Positions 25,265 through 33,949 of a stretch of 64,000 nucleotides of DNA are shown one piece after another. The position numbers were made by a program, and so were the translations under genes. The stretch spans positions 82,554 to 146,553 of the forward strand of contig DASUTB010000043.1 of NCBI GenBank assembly GCA_036374835.1. The letters are read 5' to 3'. Source of the stretch: DASUTB01 sp036374835 (GTDB lineage: Bacteria; Actinomycetota; Actinomycetes; Jiangellales; Jiangellaceae). Numbering within the stretch: the first letter of the stretch is position 1; each line of letters begins with the position of its first letter. Below the pieces are notes generated by a model. The model did no database searches. It saw only the letters and a program-made list of their open reading frames with translations, and was not told the origin of the DNA.

Positions 25265-26200
25265 ATGCGCTCGCTCGTCGTCGTCAACCACAAAGCGACC
25301 ACAACGTCGCCTCGCACGCTTGACGTCATGCTCGCCGCGCTGCGCCATGACCTCAAGATGGACGTCGCCGAGACCCAGCACCGGGGGCACGCGGCAAGTC
25401 TGGCCCGCGCAGCGCGTGAGGACGGTGCCGATCTCGTGGTCGCGGTCGGCGGGGACGGCACCGTCAACGAGGTCGTCAACGGTCTGCTCGACGACAAGGG
25501 AGCCGCCGCCGGTTCGCCTGTTCCGGGGCTCGCGATCGTTCCGGGCGGTAGCACCAACGTCTTCGCTCGCAATCTCGGCCTGCCTGCCGATCCGGTCGAG
25601 GCGACCGGGCAGCTGCTCGGCGCCGTCCGGGAAGGCCGCCGCCGGCCGATCGGCCTTGGCCGGCTCGACGAGCGTTGGTTCACGTTCTGTGCCGGTGTCG
25701 GCTTCGACGCCGACGTCGTGCGCGCGGTAGAGGAACAACGCGCGCGTGGCCGGCGCTCCACCGTCCCGCTCTACGCCCGGACGGCGCTGCGCCGCTACTT
25801 CGCCCAACCGCACCGATGGCGGGGCGGCACGATCACGTTGGAGCGAGGCTTCGTCCCGGCTGTGCCGAACATCGCGATCGCCGTCATCACGAACTCGGCG
25901 CCCTGGACATACTTGGGACGCCGTGCTGTCAACCCGTCCCCGGACGCGACGTTCGACCGCGGCCTCGACGTGTTCGCGCTGACCTCGCTCGGCACGTTCC
26001 GCACGCTCCGGCGTCTCGCCGAGATCACCTTGACGAACCGTGGCGCGCAGGGCGCAAACGTCGTTTCGCTGCATGATCAGTCCGAGTTGACATTCCGCTC
26101 CGATGAGCATTTTCCGATCCAGGTCGACGGGGACTACGTGGGTGAGCGCAGCGTCGTCAAGCTCCGATCGGTGCCCTCAGCCATCGACATAATCTGTTGA
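25265..26200 (+). CDS. Diacylglycerol/lipid kinase family protein (YegS/DagK-like)
   Basis: A 311-residue soluble lipid kinase. The catalytic-domain signature VVAVGGDGTVNEVVNGLL (about residues 58-75) and VPGGSTNVFARNLGLP (about 94-109) are diagnostic for ATP binding in this family, which phosphorylates diacylglycerol or related lipids in membrane recycling. A C-terminal beta-sandwich with QVDGDYVGER follows. ATG 25265 (MRSLVVVNHKA) is where homology starts; the open frame begins at 25157. Confidence 0.9.
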   Translation: MRSLVVVNHKATTTSPRTLDVMLAALRHDLKMDVAETQHRGHAASLARAAREDGADLVVAVGGDGTVNEVVNGLLDDKGAAAGSPVPGLAIVPGGSTNVFARNLGLPADPVEATGQLLGAVREGRRRPIGLGRLDERWFTFCAGVGFDADVVRAVEEQRARGRRSTVPLYARTALRRYFAQPHRWRGGTITLERGFVPAVPNIAIAVITNSAPWTYLGRRAVNPSPDATFDRGLDVFALTSLGTFRTLRRLAEITLTNRGAQGANVVSLHDQSELTFRSDEHFPIQVDGDYVGERSVVKLRSVPSAIDIIC

Positions 26201-26493
26201 AATGTCGGAAAAAGTACTTTCGTACCTGAGCGTGAGCTGAGAATTGTCTAAGATCGATGAGAGAAGCACCACAAGTCTCTTGTACAAGGGTCACAGGTTT
26301 GCCACCCTTGTACTGCCGCGGGGCTACGGGACGCGACCGGCGCCGTGCGGCTGAGTCTGGCGTCACCGTCCCCGGGTGTAGGAGTGTCGGTTCGGTGTGT
26401 CCGGACTCGTGAACGAATTCACGTGTTACCAATGCGCGTGCCGGAACGGGGAACTGTCCGGCGCCGTTAACTGTACAAGGAGCTGAGAGACTC
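26201..26493 (+). promoter_or_regulatory. Long 5' leader of whiB1 with an RBS-complementary hairpin
   Basis: A gene-free 293-nt leader. Promoter-like elements TTGTCTAAGAT lie near 26244. A perfect hairpin pairs GTACAAGGGT (26282-26291) with ACCCTTGTAC (26304-26313). The ribosome site of whiB1 (26473-26482) repeats GTACAAGG, so the right arm of the hairpin could instead pair with it and hide the Shine-Dalgarno AAGGAG. This looks like a translational switch or autoregulatory leader (inference). Confidence 0.5.
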
Positions 26494-26745
26494 ATGGACT
26501 GGCGCCACCGTGCCGCCTGCCGTGACGAGGACCCCGAGCTGTTCTTCCCGATCGGCACCACGGGCCCTGCCCTGCTGCAGGTCGAGGAAGCCAAGGCGGT
26601 CTGCCGTCGTTGCGAGGTCCGGGAGGAGTGCCTGCAGTGGGCGCTCGATACCGGGCAGGACGCTGGGGTCTGGGGCGGCATGTCCGAGGACGAACGCCGC
26701 GCCCTCAAGCGGCGTCGCACGCGTGCCCGCGCCCGGGTGTACTGA
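26494..26745 (+). CDS. whiB1: WhiB-family iron-sulfur transcriptional regulator, WhiB1/WblE type
   Basis: An 83-residue redox and nitric-oxide-responsive regulator that binds a 4Fe-4S cluster and the primary sigma factor. Four cluster cysteines are at residues 9, 37, 40 and 46; the GVWGGMSEDERRAL turn and the basic tail KRRRTRARAR for DNA binding follow. The N-terminus MDWRHRAACRDEDPELFFP is characteristic of WhiB1/WblE. The gene is preceded by an unusually long structured leader. Next to pdtaS it matches mycobacterial gene order. Confidence 0.95.
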   Translation: MDWRHRAACRDEDPELFFPIGTTGPALLQVEEAKAVCRRCEVREECLQWALDTGQDAGVWGGMSEDERRALKRRRTRARARVY

Positions 26746-26761
26746 GCCTTAACGGGAACAG

Positions 26762-27628
26762 ATGAGTACCGGATCCACCGCGCCTAAGCGGACCCGTAAA
26801 GCTGTCATCAGCACAGCCGGATTCGGCAGCCGCTTCTTCCCGGTGAGCGTCGCGGTCAACAAGAGCCTGCTGCCGATTCTGAACCGTCCGGTCATCGACT
26901 ATCTGGTCCGCGAACTGGTGGCGGCCGACGTCCACGACATCGCATTCGTCACTCTCCCCGGCGATGACCAGATCCGCCGCTACTTCGAAGAGAGCGAGTG
27001 GGTCAAGGACTACTTCCACAACCGTGGGTGGGAGAGCAAGTACGAACCGCTGGCCGAGTTGTACGAACAGCTCTCGGACGTGCGCTTCACCTGGATCGAG
27101 CAGCCCGTCGACGGCAAGTACGGCACCGCCATCCCCGCTTTGCTCGCCCGCGAATGGATCGGCGACTCCGACTGGTTCCTGCTGTCCGGTGACGACGTCA
27201 TCCTGCGCGCGGACGGCGGCTCGGATCTCGCCGACCTGGCCGTCGCGCACGAGGCGGCCGGCACCGACGCCGCGATGCAAGTGACCGAAGTGCCGTGGGA
27301 GCAGGTGTCGCGCTACGGCGTGGTGAAGGTACGCGACGACAACGGCAATCTGCTGCTCGACGGAGCGGTGGAGAAGCCCGCTCGCGAAGACGCGCCGTCG
27401 AATCTGGCATCGATCTCGCGGTTCCTGCTCGGCCCGGACTTTTTCACCGCGCTTGACGACCTCAAGCCCGACGACAAGTCCGGCGAGTACCTGTCGATCG
27501 CGGCGTTGATCAACTACGCCAAGAGTCATCGCGTTCTCGTACACACCGTCACGGGCGAGTACCACGACTGTGGCCAGCCCAGCGGATGGCTGCAAGCCAA
27601 CAACGCCGCCGCAGCTCTGGCGGAATGA
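26762..27628 (+). CDS. UTP-glucose-1-phosphate uridylyltransferase-like nucleotidyltransferase
   Basis: A 288-residue sugar-phosphate nucleotidyltransferase resembling GalU. The nucleotide-binding loop reads STAGFGSRFFPVSVAVNKS, a divergent version of the usual AAGxGTR motif (Ser for the second Ala, Ser for Thr), followed by LLPILNRPVIDYLV. GKYGTAIPALLA, the metal-site GDDVIL and EKPAREDAPSNLAS match the GalU core. It likely makes UDP-glucose or a related sugar nucleotide. It starts 16 nt after whiB1. The TGA stop is provided by a repeat copy. Confidence 0.78.
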   Translation: MSTGSTAPKRTRKAVISTAGFGSRFFPVSVAVNKSLLPILNRPVIDYLVRELVAADVHDIAFVTLPGDDQIRRYFEESEWVKDYFHNRGWESKYEPLAELYEQLSDVRFTWIEQPVDGKYGTAIPALLAREWIGDSDWFLLSGDDVILRADGGSDLADLAVAHEAAGTDAAMQVTEVPWEQVSRYGVVKVRDDNGNLLLDGAVEKPAREDAPSNLASISRFLLGPDFFTALDDLKPDDKSGEYLSIAALINYAKSHRVLVHTVTGEYHDCGQPSGWLQANNAAAALAE

Positions 27629-27684
27629 CCACGTAAAACGACCCTTTGCACCGCTTGACGACCCGTCGAAGGGCCGCTAAGCGT
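27624..27684 (+). repeat. Dispersed repeat copy, 60-nt class
   Basis: Starts AATGACCACGTAAA, supplies the TGA stop of the preceding nucleotidyltransferase, and ends GCTAAGCGT after a small stem (CTTGACG against CGCTAAG). It lies between convergent genes. Confidence 0.75.
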
Positions 27685-27744
27685 CACATTCGCGCAGAGT
27701 ACTGGCCGCGCAGTCGTTTCTTGCGCGATCACTCCGTCGGTCCG

Positions 27745-29193
27745 TCAGGGGACCGGGAGGTCGATCACAGCGCGCGCGCCGCCGGACTCTCGTGGCTCGA
27801 TCTCGAGGATCCCGCCCAGCTCGCCGACGACGAGGGTGCGCACGATCTGCAGGCCGAGCCGGCCGGACGTCTCGACATCGAAGTCCTCGGGCAGGCCGCG
27901 GCCATCGTCGGTCACCTCGGCACGCAGCCGCCCGGCCGCCCGCGACGAGTTCAGTTCCACGTGTCCGGGCCCACCTGCGAGCCCGTGCTCGACGGCATTC
28001 TGCAGCACTTCGGTCAACGCCATCGCCAGCGGCGTCGCCACAGCGGAATCGAGGACTCCGAAGCTGCCGATCCGCCGCACCGTGACCTCCGAGCCGGCGC
28101 TCGAGACGTCGCCGACCATCGCGAGTAGGCGGTCCGCGATCAAGTCGAAGTTCGTCGTATCGTCCACCGTTTGCGCCAGCGTCTCATGCACGACCGCGAT
28201 CGCGCCGACCCGGCGCACGGCCTCTTCGAGCTCAGCGCGCCCGGAATCGTCCTCGATCCGCCGAGCCTGCAGGCGCAGCAAGGCGGCCACGGTCTGCAGA
28301 TTGTTCTTGACCCGGTGGTGAATCTCGCGGATCGTCGCGTCCTTGGTGACGAGCTCACGCTCCCGCCGCCGGACCTCGGTGACGTCCCGGCACAGCACGA
28401 TCGCGCCGGCGTGCGTCCCACCCGGGTTCAGCGGAATGGCGCGCAACGCCAGGTAGGTCCCGTTCCCCTCGATCTCGGTGCGCCGGTGCGCGTGGCCTCC
28501 TACGACATCCTCCAGCGACTCGTCGACCGCGCCGGAACGCGGCGCGACCTCGTCGGTCAGCTCACTCAGGCGGTGTCCCACAAGATCCGCGGTGAGCCCG
28601 AGGCGACGGTACGACGAGACCGCATTCGGGCTGGCGTAGGTGACCACACCGTCTTGATCCAGGCGGATGATTCCGTCGCCCACCCGCGGCGCACCGCGGC
28701 GCCCCATATCGGTGCCCGGCTGGGGGAACCGTCCCTCCGCGATCAGCCTGGCCAGCATGCCGGCACATTCCAGATAGGCGAGCTCGAGCCGGCTCGGTGT
28801 GCGCACCGCCACAAGATTCGTGTTGCGCGAGATCACCGCGAGCACCTTGTCGCCGCGCCGCACCGGAATCGCCTCGATGCGCACCGGCACGTCGTCCCAC
28901 CACTCCGGATCGCCGTCCCGCCGGATCGATCCTTCGGCGAACGCGGCGTCGACAAGGGGACGGCGGCCCCGGCCGATCGACGTTCCGACCAGGTCCTCGA
29001 CGTATGCCGTCGGCCCGGTCGTCGGACGCATCTGCGCCGCACACCAATACTTGGTGTCGTCCCGGTCCAGCACCCACAACACGAGATCGGCGAAGGACAG
29101 ATCCGCCAGCAGCTGCCAGTCCGCCACAAGCGCGTGCAGCCACTCCAGATCGGCTTCGGACAGGTCGGTACGGGAGCGCACGACGTCATTCAT
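27745..29193 (-). CDS. pdtaS: Two-component sensor histidine kinase PdtaS
   Basis: A 482-residue soluble kinase. Order: an N-terminal GAF-like sensor domain (about 1-150), a PAS domain (DQDGVVTYASPNAVSSYRRL, about 185-290), a HisKA_2 domain with the phosphorylated His in REIHHRVKNNLQTV, and an HATPase domain ending GLQIVRTLVVGELGG. This is the PdtaS architecture; its partner is the RNA-binding antiterminator PdtaR, not in this window. Start ATG 29193 (MNDVVRSRTDL) is chosen over the longer frame to 29340. Convergent with the nucleotidyltransferase. Confidence 0.92.
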   Translation of the reverse strand: MNDVVRSRTDLSEADLEWLHALVADWQLLADLSFADLVLWVLDRDDTKYWCAAQMRPTTGPTAYVEDLVGTSIGRGRRPLVDAAFAEGSIRRDGDPEWWDDVPVRIEAIPVRRGDKVLAVISRNTNLVAVRTPSRLELAYLECAGMLARLIAEGRFPQPGTDMGRRGAPRVGDGIIRLDQDGVVTYASPNAVSSYRRLGLTADLVGHRLSELTDEVAPRSGAVDESLEDVVGGHAHRRTEIEGNGTYLALRAIPLNPGGTHAGAIVLCRDVTEVRRRERELVTKDATIREIHHRVKNNLQTVAALLRLQARRIEDDSGRAELEEAVRRVGAIAVVHETLAQTVDDTTNFDLIADRLLAMVGDVSSAGSEVTVRRIGSFGVLDSAVATPLAMALTEVLQNAVEHGLAGGPGHVELNSSRAAGRLRAEVTDDGRGLPEDFDVETSGRLGLQIVRTLVVGELGGILEIEPRESGGARAVIDLPVP

Positions 29194-29395
29194 GGACGGC
29201 ACGACACAGAGCGTAAGGCACCGACCCGGCTGGGCGTTCCGGGCACGGGACGCTTGGAAGAAGTGCACTTTGCATCCCTGGACAGGACGCCGTGGAATAG
29301 TTACAAACCCCCCGGAGCGCTCCTTTCCGGACGCAGCCACGGCGGGGGTCCGCCGGGGGCGTCCCCCGCGGGTCTGTTTAGATTCTCATGTGCGG

Positions 29396-30349
29396 ATGTC
29401 CTACTGGGAGCGGGTGGTGGCAGACGGCTACCGGGTTCCTCACGGAGCAGCGCTCAACGAGCTGACCACCGATCTGGTCACGATGCTCGGCGATCCGGAC
29501 CGGCGGGTACGCGAGGACATCGCCTTCTCCATCCTGTCCACGTGGACCCGCGAGGGTATCTACGACGAACTGCTCAGCGGCCTCGGTGACGGACTGCTGG
29601 TCGGGCTGCGGCACGGCATCGGGGAAACCGAAACCGACTCCGTCATCCGCCGTACCCTCTCGGCGATGGCGCTCACCGAAGTCGTCCGGCGCGACAACGC
29701 CACCCAGACACTGCCATCGGCGACGGTGCTGACCTGGGCGGATCGAAGCGTCGGATGGTATGTGGACGAGCGCGACCTGCGGGCGAACGTGCCCGGCGCC
29801 GGCGAAGTCGGTGCACTCGCGCACGGGGCCGATCTTGTGGGAACGCTCGCGGCGTCACGGCATCTGGGCAGCGACGAGCTGAGCGTGATGCTGGACGTCA
29901 TCGCCGAGCGGCTGCTCATTCCGACCGACCACGTCGTCAGCCCGGACGAGGCCGACCGGCTGGCGTTCGCGACGATGTCGCTGCTGCACCGCGACCTCGT
30001 CCCCAGCGATACCATCGAGGCCTGGCTCGACCGGCTCGCCCGCGGCTGGCAACCTGCCGACGACACCAGCGGCGAGGCTCCGGATTCCGGTGCGGGCGCC
30101 AGCGCACGCACGGCCGCTCGCAACGGCCCGGGCCGCTATGCCGCGCGCGCCGGCTCGGACACGACCGTGCGGGCCAATTGCATCGCGTACGCCCGCGCGC
30201 TGCATCTGCAGCTCATCCTCGGTGTGGAGGGCACGCCGACCCAGCAGATCATCGGCCGGCCCGGCGCCTCCCCCACGGCCCGGCCGGACATGCTGATCGC
30301 ACTTCAACGCCAGCTCCGGTCGAGCGATCCGTCGCTGTTCCGGTCCTGA
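29396..30349 (+). CDS. DUF2785 family protein
   Basis: A 317-residue soluble helical protein (MSYWERVVADGYRVP at the start) of the actinobacterial DUF2785 family, function unknown. The sequence is all-alpha, with many Leu/Ala and paired Arg-Asp patterns like repeat proteins (LVTMLGDPDRRVREDIAFSI resembles a HEAT-type repeat). I see no catalytic motif. ATG 29396 lacks a clear ribosome site and may be leaderless; the frame upstream is only a shadow of pdtaS. The gene is divergent from pdtaS. Confidence 0.75.
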   Translation: MSYWERVVADGYRVPHGAALNELTTDLVTMLGDPDRRVREDIAFSILSTWTREGIYDELLSGLGDGLLVGLRHGIGETETDSVIRRTLSAMALTEVVRRDNATQTLPSATVLTWADRSVGWYVDERDLRANVPGAGEVGALAHGADLVGTLAASRHLGSDELSVMLDVIAERLLIPTDHVVSPDEADRLAFATMSLLHRDLVPSDTIEAWLDRLARGWQPADDTSGEAPDSGAGASARTAARNGPGRYAARAGSDTTVRANCIAYARALHLQLILGVEGTPTQQIIGRPGASPTARPDMLIALQRQLRSSDPSLFRS

Positions 30350-30398
30350 CCTGCCTGATTCAACTCGCCGCGGGTATCGCGGCTGATATGTTGTCCGG

Positions 30399-32066
30399 AT
30401 GAATAGTTCGCAAGACAACAACCCGCCCATGGAGGGGCATGCCGGCCAGCATGCCCGGGCGGTGTTCGCGAACCACGGCATCGAGACCATGTGGACGCTG
30501 TCCGGCGCGCACGTCTTCCCGTTGTACGACGCGGCGACCCAGAGCGACCCGCCGATGCGGCTCGTTGACGTCCGTCACGAACAGACCGCTGTCTTCGGCG
30601 CCGAAGCAACCGCCAAGCTCACGCGTACGCCGGGGCTTGCGGTCGTTACGGCCGGTCCAGGCGTCACCAATGCGGTCAGCGGGCTCGCGCAGGCCAACGC
30701 CAGTGGCGTCCCACTCCTCACGATCGGCGGTCGGGCGCCCGCCTTTCGCTGGGGCAGCGGTGCACTCCAGGAACTTGACCATCCGCCGATCGTCGAACCG
30801 ATCACCAAGAGCGCCACGACAGCACCTCATGCGGCCGACGTCGCCGGTGTGGTGAACGATTCCCTCCACTTGGCCACGAAGCCACACCGCGGGCCCGTGT
30901 TCGTCGACGTGCCGATGGACGAGCTGTACAGCCGGGCGACCGTGCCGATCCCGGACGTCACGCCGCACCCGGCCGCCGAGCCCGACCCCGACGACCTCCG
31001 GGCGGTCGCCGAACTGCTCGCCGCGGCCGAGCGTCCCGTACTCGTCCTTGGCTCAGACGTCTGGCTCGATCGCGCCGAGCGGGCCGCACGCACGTTCGCC
31101 GAGCAGGTACGCCTGCCGGTCATCACCAACGGCATGGGGCGTGGCATCCTGCCACGGGGTCACGAACTGCTCGCCACGCGTGCACGCTCGGCGGCGTTCA
31201 AAGCCGCCGACCTTGTGATCGTCGCCGGCACGCCCCTGGACTTCCGGCTCGGCTATGGCCGTTTCGGCAGCGACGAAGCGCCCGCCAAGGTGGTTCACCT
31301 CGCGGACTCCCCCGGCCAGCTTGCGGCGCACGTGAAGCCGGCGGCAGGTGCGGCCGGCGACCTGAGCCTGGTCTTCGACGGCATCCTGGCCGAACTCGAC
31401 CGGGTGGAACGGCGGGCGTCCCACGCGGACTGGATGGGCTCGCTGCAGGATGCCGCGGCCAAAGCCATCGCCGGCGACGCGGCCCTGCTCGGGGCCGACA
31501 GCACTCCGATCCATCCTGCCCGCATCTACGGTGAACTGCTGCCGCTGCTGGACTCGGACGCTGTCGTCATCGGCGACGGCGGCGACTTCGTGTCGTGGGC
31601 GGGCAAGTTCGTCGAGCCGGGTGAGCCCGGTTGCTGGCTCGATCCCGGGCCGTTCGGTTGCCTCGGTGCTGGTGCCGGAGCCGCGGCGGCAGCGCGGATC
31701 GCCCGGCCGTCCAGTCAGGTCGTGCTGCTCTACGGCGACGGCGCGGCGGGCATGTCGCTGATGGACGTGGACACACTCGTCCGGCACAAGCTCCCTGTGG
31801 TCATGATCGTTGGCAACAACGGGACGTGGGGCCTCGAGAAGCATCCGATGCAGTTCCTGTACGGCTACGACGTCGCCGCCGATCTGCGGATCGAGACCGG
31901 CTACCACGACATCGTCCGGGCCCTCGGCGGGGCAGCCGAGGCGGTCAGCCGTCCCGACCGGATCGGTCCGGCACTCCGCCGCGCGTTCGAGTCCGATGTT
32001 CCGTACCTGGTCAACGTGCAGTGCGATCCCGCCGTGCCGTATCCGAGGTCGACGACAGGTGTCTAG
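30399..32066 (+). CDS. Thiamine-diphosphate-dependent enzyme, acetolactate-synthase-like (IlvG-like)
   Basis: A 555-residue protein with three domains: an N-terminal pyrimidine-binding domain holding the catalytic Glu in VRHEQTAVFGAEA, a central domain, and a C-terminal diphosphate-binding domain with GDGAAGMSLMDVDTLVRH and NNGTWGLEKHP. It closely resembles mycobacterial IlvG-type acetolactate synthase homologues, which often lack true acetolactate synthase activity; a different 2-keto-acid decarboxylase or lyase role is possible. It is monocistronic. ATG 30399 is the likely start; ATG 30429 is possible. Confidence 0.85.
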   Translation: MNSSQDNNPPMEGHAGQHARAVFANHGIETMWTLSGAHVFPLYDAATQSDPPMRLVDVRHEQTAVFGAEATAKLTRTPGLAVVTAGPGVTNAVSGLAQANASGVPLLTIGGRAPAFRWGSGALQELDHPPIVEPITKSATTAPHAADVAGVVNDSLHLATKPHRGPVFVDVPMDELYSRATVPIPDVTPHPAAEPDPDDLRAVAELLAAAERPVLVLGSDVWLDRAERAARTFAEQVRLPVITNGMGRGILPRGHELLATRARSAAFKAADLVIVAGTPLDFRLGYGRFGSDEAPAKVVHLADSPGQLAAHVKPAAGAAGDLSLVFDGILAELDRVERRASHADWMGSLQDAAAKAIAGDAALLGADSTPIHPARIYGELLPLLDSDAVVIGDGGDFVSWAGKFVEPGEPGCWLDPGPFGCLGAGAGAAAAARIARPSSQVVLLYGDGAAGMSLMDVDTLVRHKLPVVMIVGNNGTWGLEKHPMQFLYGYDVAADLRIETGYHDIVRALGGAAEAVSRPDRIGPALRRAFESDVPYLVNVQCDPAVPYPRSTTGV

Positions 32067-32178
32067 GTCGTAGGTTCGGCGCCCGGTCCAGCGTAGAGTG
32101 ATCACCAGGAATCGGGGTGAACCGTGTACTCGGCCGATTCGTGCGGCTTAGCATGGTGGGGACCTTTGGTGGGACGCG

Positions 32179-33144
32179 GTGAACAGACCAACACTCAATC
32201 TGGGGGCGGCCCGCAACAGGGTCGCCGTCGTCGCCTTCGGTGCCATTGCCGTGCTCGGCACCGTGGGAGCGATCGTTGTCGTCACCGGCGACGACGCCGT
32301 GACCAGCGACGAACCTGCCGAAACCCCTGAAGTCGCGATCGTCACCGAGCCGCCGCCCACGGCACCGACCATGACGCCGGAGCCGCCGCCCAGGCCGCAG
32401 CCGAGCCCGACCCCCAGCGACACCCGCCTGCTACCGAACCTCGCCAGTCAGCCGCCGACAGAGGTGATCATCGAGGTCGCCGGGAACGGCACGCGGCGGC
32501 TCAGGTTCACCTCGACCATCGGAAACACCGGAATCGGGCCGGTCGAGACCCGGCCCAACGACGCCGTCGGCTGCCCGGAGGGCGAGCGGCACGCGTCACA
32601 GATCATCTACCACGACGTGGACGGTGACGGGCGGTTCGACCGGCAGGTCGACGATGAGAGGACGAGCCGTCCGGCCGGCTGCATGCTCGACCACCCGGAC
32701 CACGACCACTGGCACTTCGACGCGGCGGCTCGCTACGTGTTGACCGAGCCGGGCTCGGACCGGCCCATCGTCTCGGCCGACAAAGTCAGCTTCTGCTGGC
32801 GAGACAACGTCGAGGTCGAGTCGGCGGCCGAACAAACATATGCGCAGTGGTACCCCGAAGAGGACGAGTGCGGCCACGGTGACGTCCAGGGCATCACGCC
32901 TGGCTGGGCCGACGTATACGGCAACGACCTGTCCGATCAACATCTGAATCTGCCGGACGACCTCGCGGACGGCGTCTACTGCCTCTGGAACTCGGCCGAC
33001 CCGTACAACCTGCTGGTCGAGTCGGACGACACGGACAACACCGCGGTCACAGCGGTTGAGATCACCGGTCCCGCGGTCGAGACGGTCCCGGCCGACGACT
33101 GCGACGGGCCGCCCGGCATCCCCAGCCCACCACCATCGGAATGA
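32179..33144 (+). CDS. Lysyl-oxidase family secreted or membrane-anchored protein
   Basis: A 321-residue protein. One N-terminal membrane segment (about residues 14-36), a Pro/Thr-rich linker (about 50-85), then an extracytoplasmic domain resembling prokaryotic lysyl oxidase: copper-binding histidines in HPDHDHWHFDAAARYVL, QGITPGWADVYG, and the C-terminal YCLWNSADPYNLLVESDD. Family enzymes oxidise peptidyl lysines or amines; activity here is unproven. GTG 32179 is the start. The TGA stop belongs to a copy of the dispersed repeat. Confidence 0.8.
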   Translation: MNRPTLNLGAARNRVAVVAFGAIAVLGTVGAIVVVTGDDAVTSDEPAETPEVAIVTEPPPTAPTMTPEPPPRPQPSPTPSDTRLLPNLASQPPTEVIIEVAGNGTRRLRFTSTIGNTGIGPVETRPNDAVGCPEGERHASQIIYHDVDGDGRFDRQVDDERTSRPAGCMLDHPDHDHWHFDAAARYVLTEPGSDRPIVSADKVSFCWRDNVEVESAAEQTYAQWYPEEDECGHGDVQGITPGWADVYGNDLSDQHLNLPDDLADGVYCLWNSADPYNLLVESDDTDNTAVTAVEITGPAVETVPADDCDGPPGIPSPPPSE

Positions 33145-33199
33145 TCACGTAAACGACCCTGCAGCATCCTTAACGACCCGTCGACGGGACGCTAACCGT
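33140..33199 (+). repeat. Dispersed repeat copy, 60-nt class
   Basis: Starts AATGATCACGTAAACG, provides the TGA of the lysyl-oxidase-like gene, contains the perfect palindrome CCCGTCGACGGG and ends CGCTAACCGT. It is exactly 60 nt long, like the arms of the 12.5-kb pair. It lies between convergent genes. Confidence 0.78.
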
Positions 33200-33218
33200 A
33201 CTCGGGCGACTTCGTGAC

Positions 33219-33599
33219 TCACGCCGACGCGGGCGGGCCGAACTTCGCTCGGTCGACCACCACCCGGACGATGTTTGCGCGCGCCACCACCGTGCCGTCC
33301 GAGTGCTCCGCCACCGCGAAGAAGTGCAGCCGCCGACCGTCCGTCCGTTCCAGCTCGGCGCGAACGGTGACCTCCTTGCCGACCGGGCTCGGTGCGAGGT
33401 GGTAGATCTCCACGTGGGAACCCACGGACGCGCTCTCGGCGTCCGAACCCGCGACCGCAACCGTGGCTGCTTCGAACCATGCCATCAGGCGGGGAGTCGC
33501 GAGGACGGGAACGTCACCGGAACCGAGCGCGATCGCGGTGTCATCCGACGTGACGGTGTGCGTCGCGGCGGCCGTCCCGCCCGCTGCCGGAAGGCTCAT
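33219..33599 (-). CDS. Thioesterase-like hotdog-fold protein
   Basis: A 126-residue protein with the hotdog pattern of FlK-like acyl-CoA thioesterases: LATPRLMAWFEAATVAVA forms the central helix and HVEIYHLAPSPVGKEVTV the first strands. The substrate is unknown. Its ATG overlaps the stop of the biotinyl protein (ATGA), so the two are co-translated. Confidence 0.78.
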   Translation of the reverse strand: MSLPAAGGTAAATHTVTSDDTAIALGSGDVPVLATPRLMAWFEAATVAVAGSDAESASVGSHVEIYHLAPSPVGKEVTVRAELERTDGRRLHFFAVAEHSDGTVVARANIVRVVVDRAKFGPPASA

Positions 33600-33811
33600 C
33601 CCAGCACCACCAGCACGTCGCCCTCTTGCACGACGTCGCCGGGCTCGACCTTGATCTGCTCCACGACTCCTCCAGCCTCGCTCACGACCGGGATCTCCAT
33701 CTTCATCGACTCGAGAATGAGCAGGGTGGCGCCGGCGGCGACCGACTGGCCCGTCTGCACGTCGATGGACAGGACGTTGGCCACCATCTCAGCGTAGACC
33801 TGCTCTGCCAC
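33596..33811 (-). CDS. Biotin/lipoyl-attachment domain protein (TB7.3-like)
   Basis: A 71-residue single-domain biotinyl carrier. The biotin-accepting Lys lies in the signature ESMKMEIPV; the fold is completed by GDVVQEGDVLVVLG. Size and sequence match mycobacterial TB7.3 (Rv3221c), whose partner carboxylase is uncertain. GTG 33811 (VAEQVYAEMV) follows GAAGGAG; the frame extends to 33844, but those residues are not conserved. Confidence 0.88.
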   Translation of the reverse strand: MAEQVYAEMVANVLSIDVQTGQSVAAGATLLILESMKMEIPVVSEAGGVVEQIKVEPGDVVQEGDVLVVLG

Positions 33812-33949
33812 AGAGTGCTCCTTCGTCGCGGGTGGGCGCAGCACATTCCATCACGAGACGGCACTCGAACCGCAATGCGGGCCAAAATCCGGGCGCCGTT
33901 TCGGGCGTGGCACCACAGTAGGCGAGCCATCTCGCGAGATCATGGCGGC

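Noticed and set aside
29342..29380. Very GC-rich hairpin upstream of the DUF2785 gene as a terminator
   Set aside because: It sits in a divergent promoter region where no transcript ends are expected; G/C runs make chance pairing likely.
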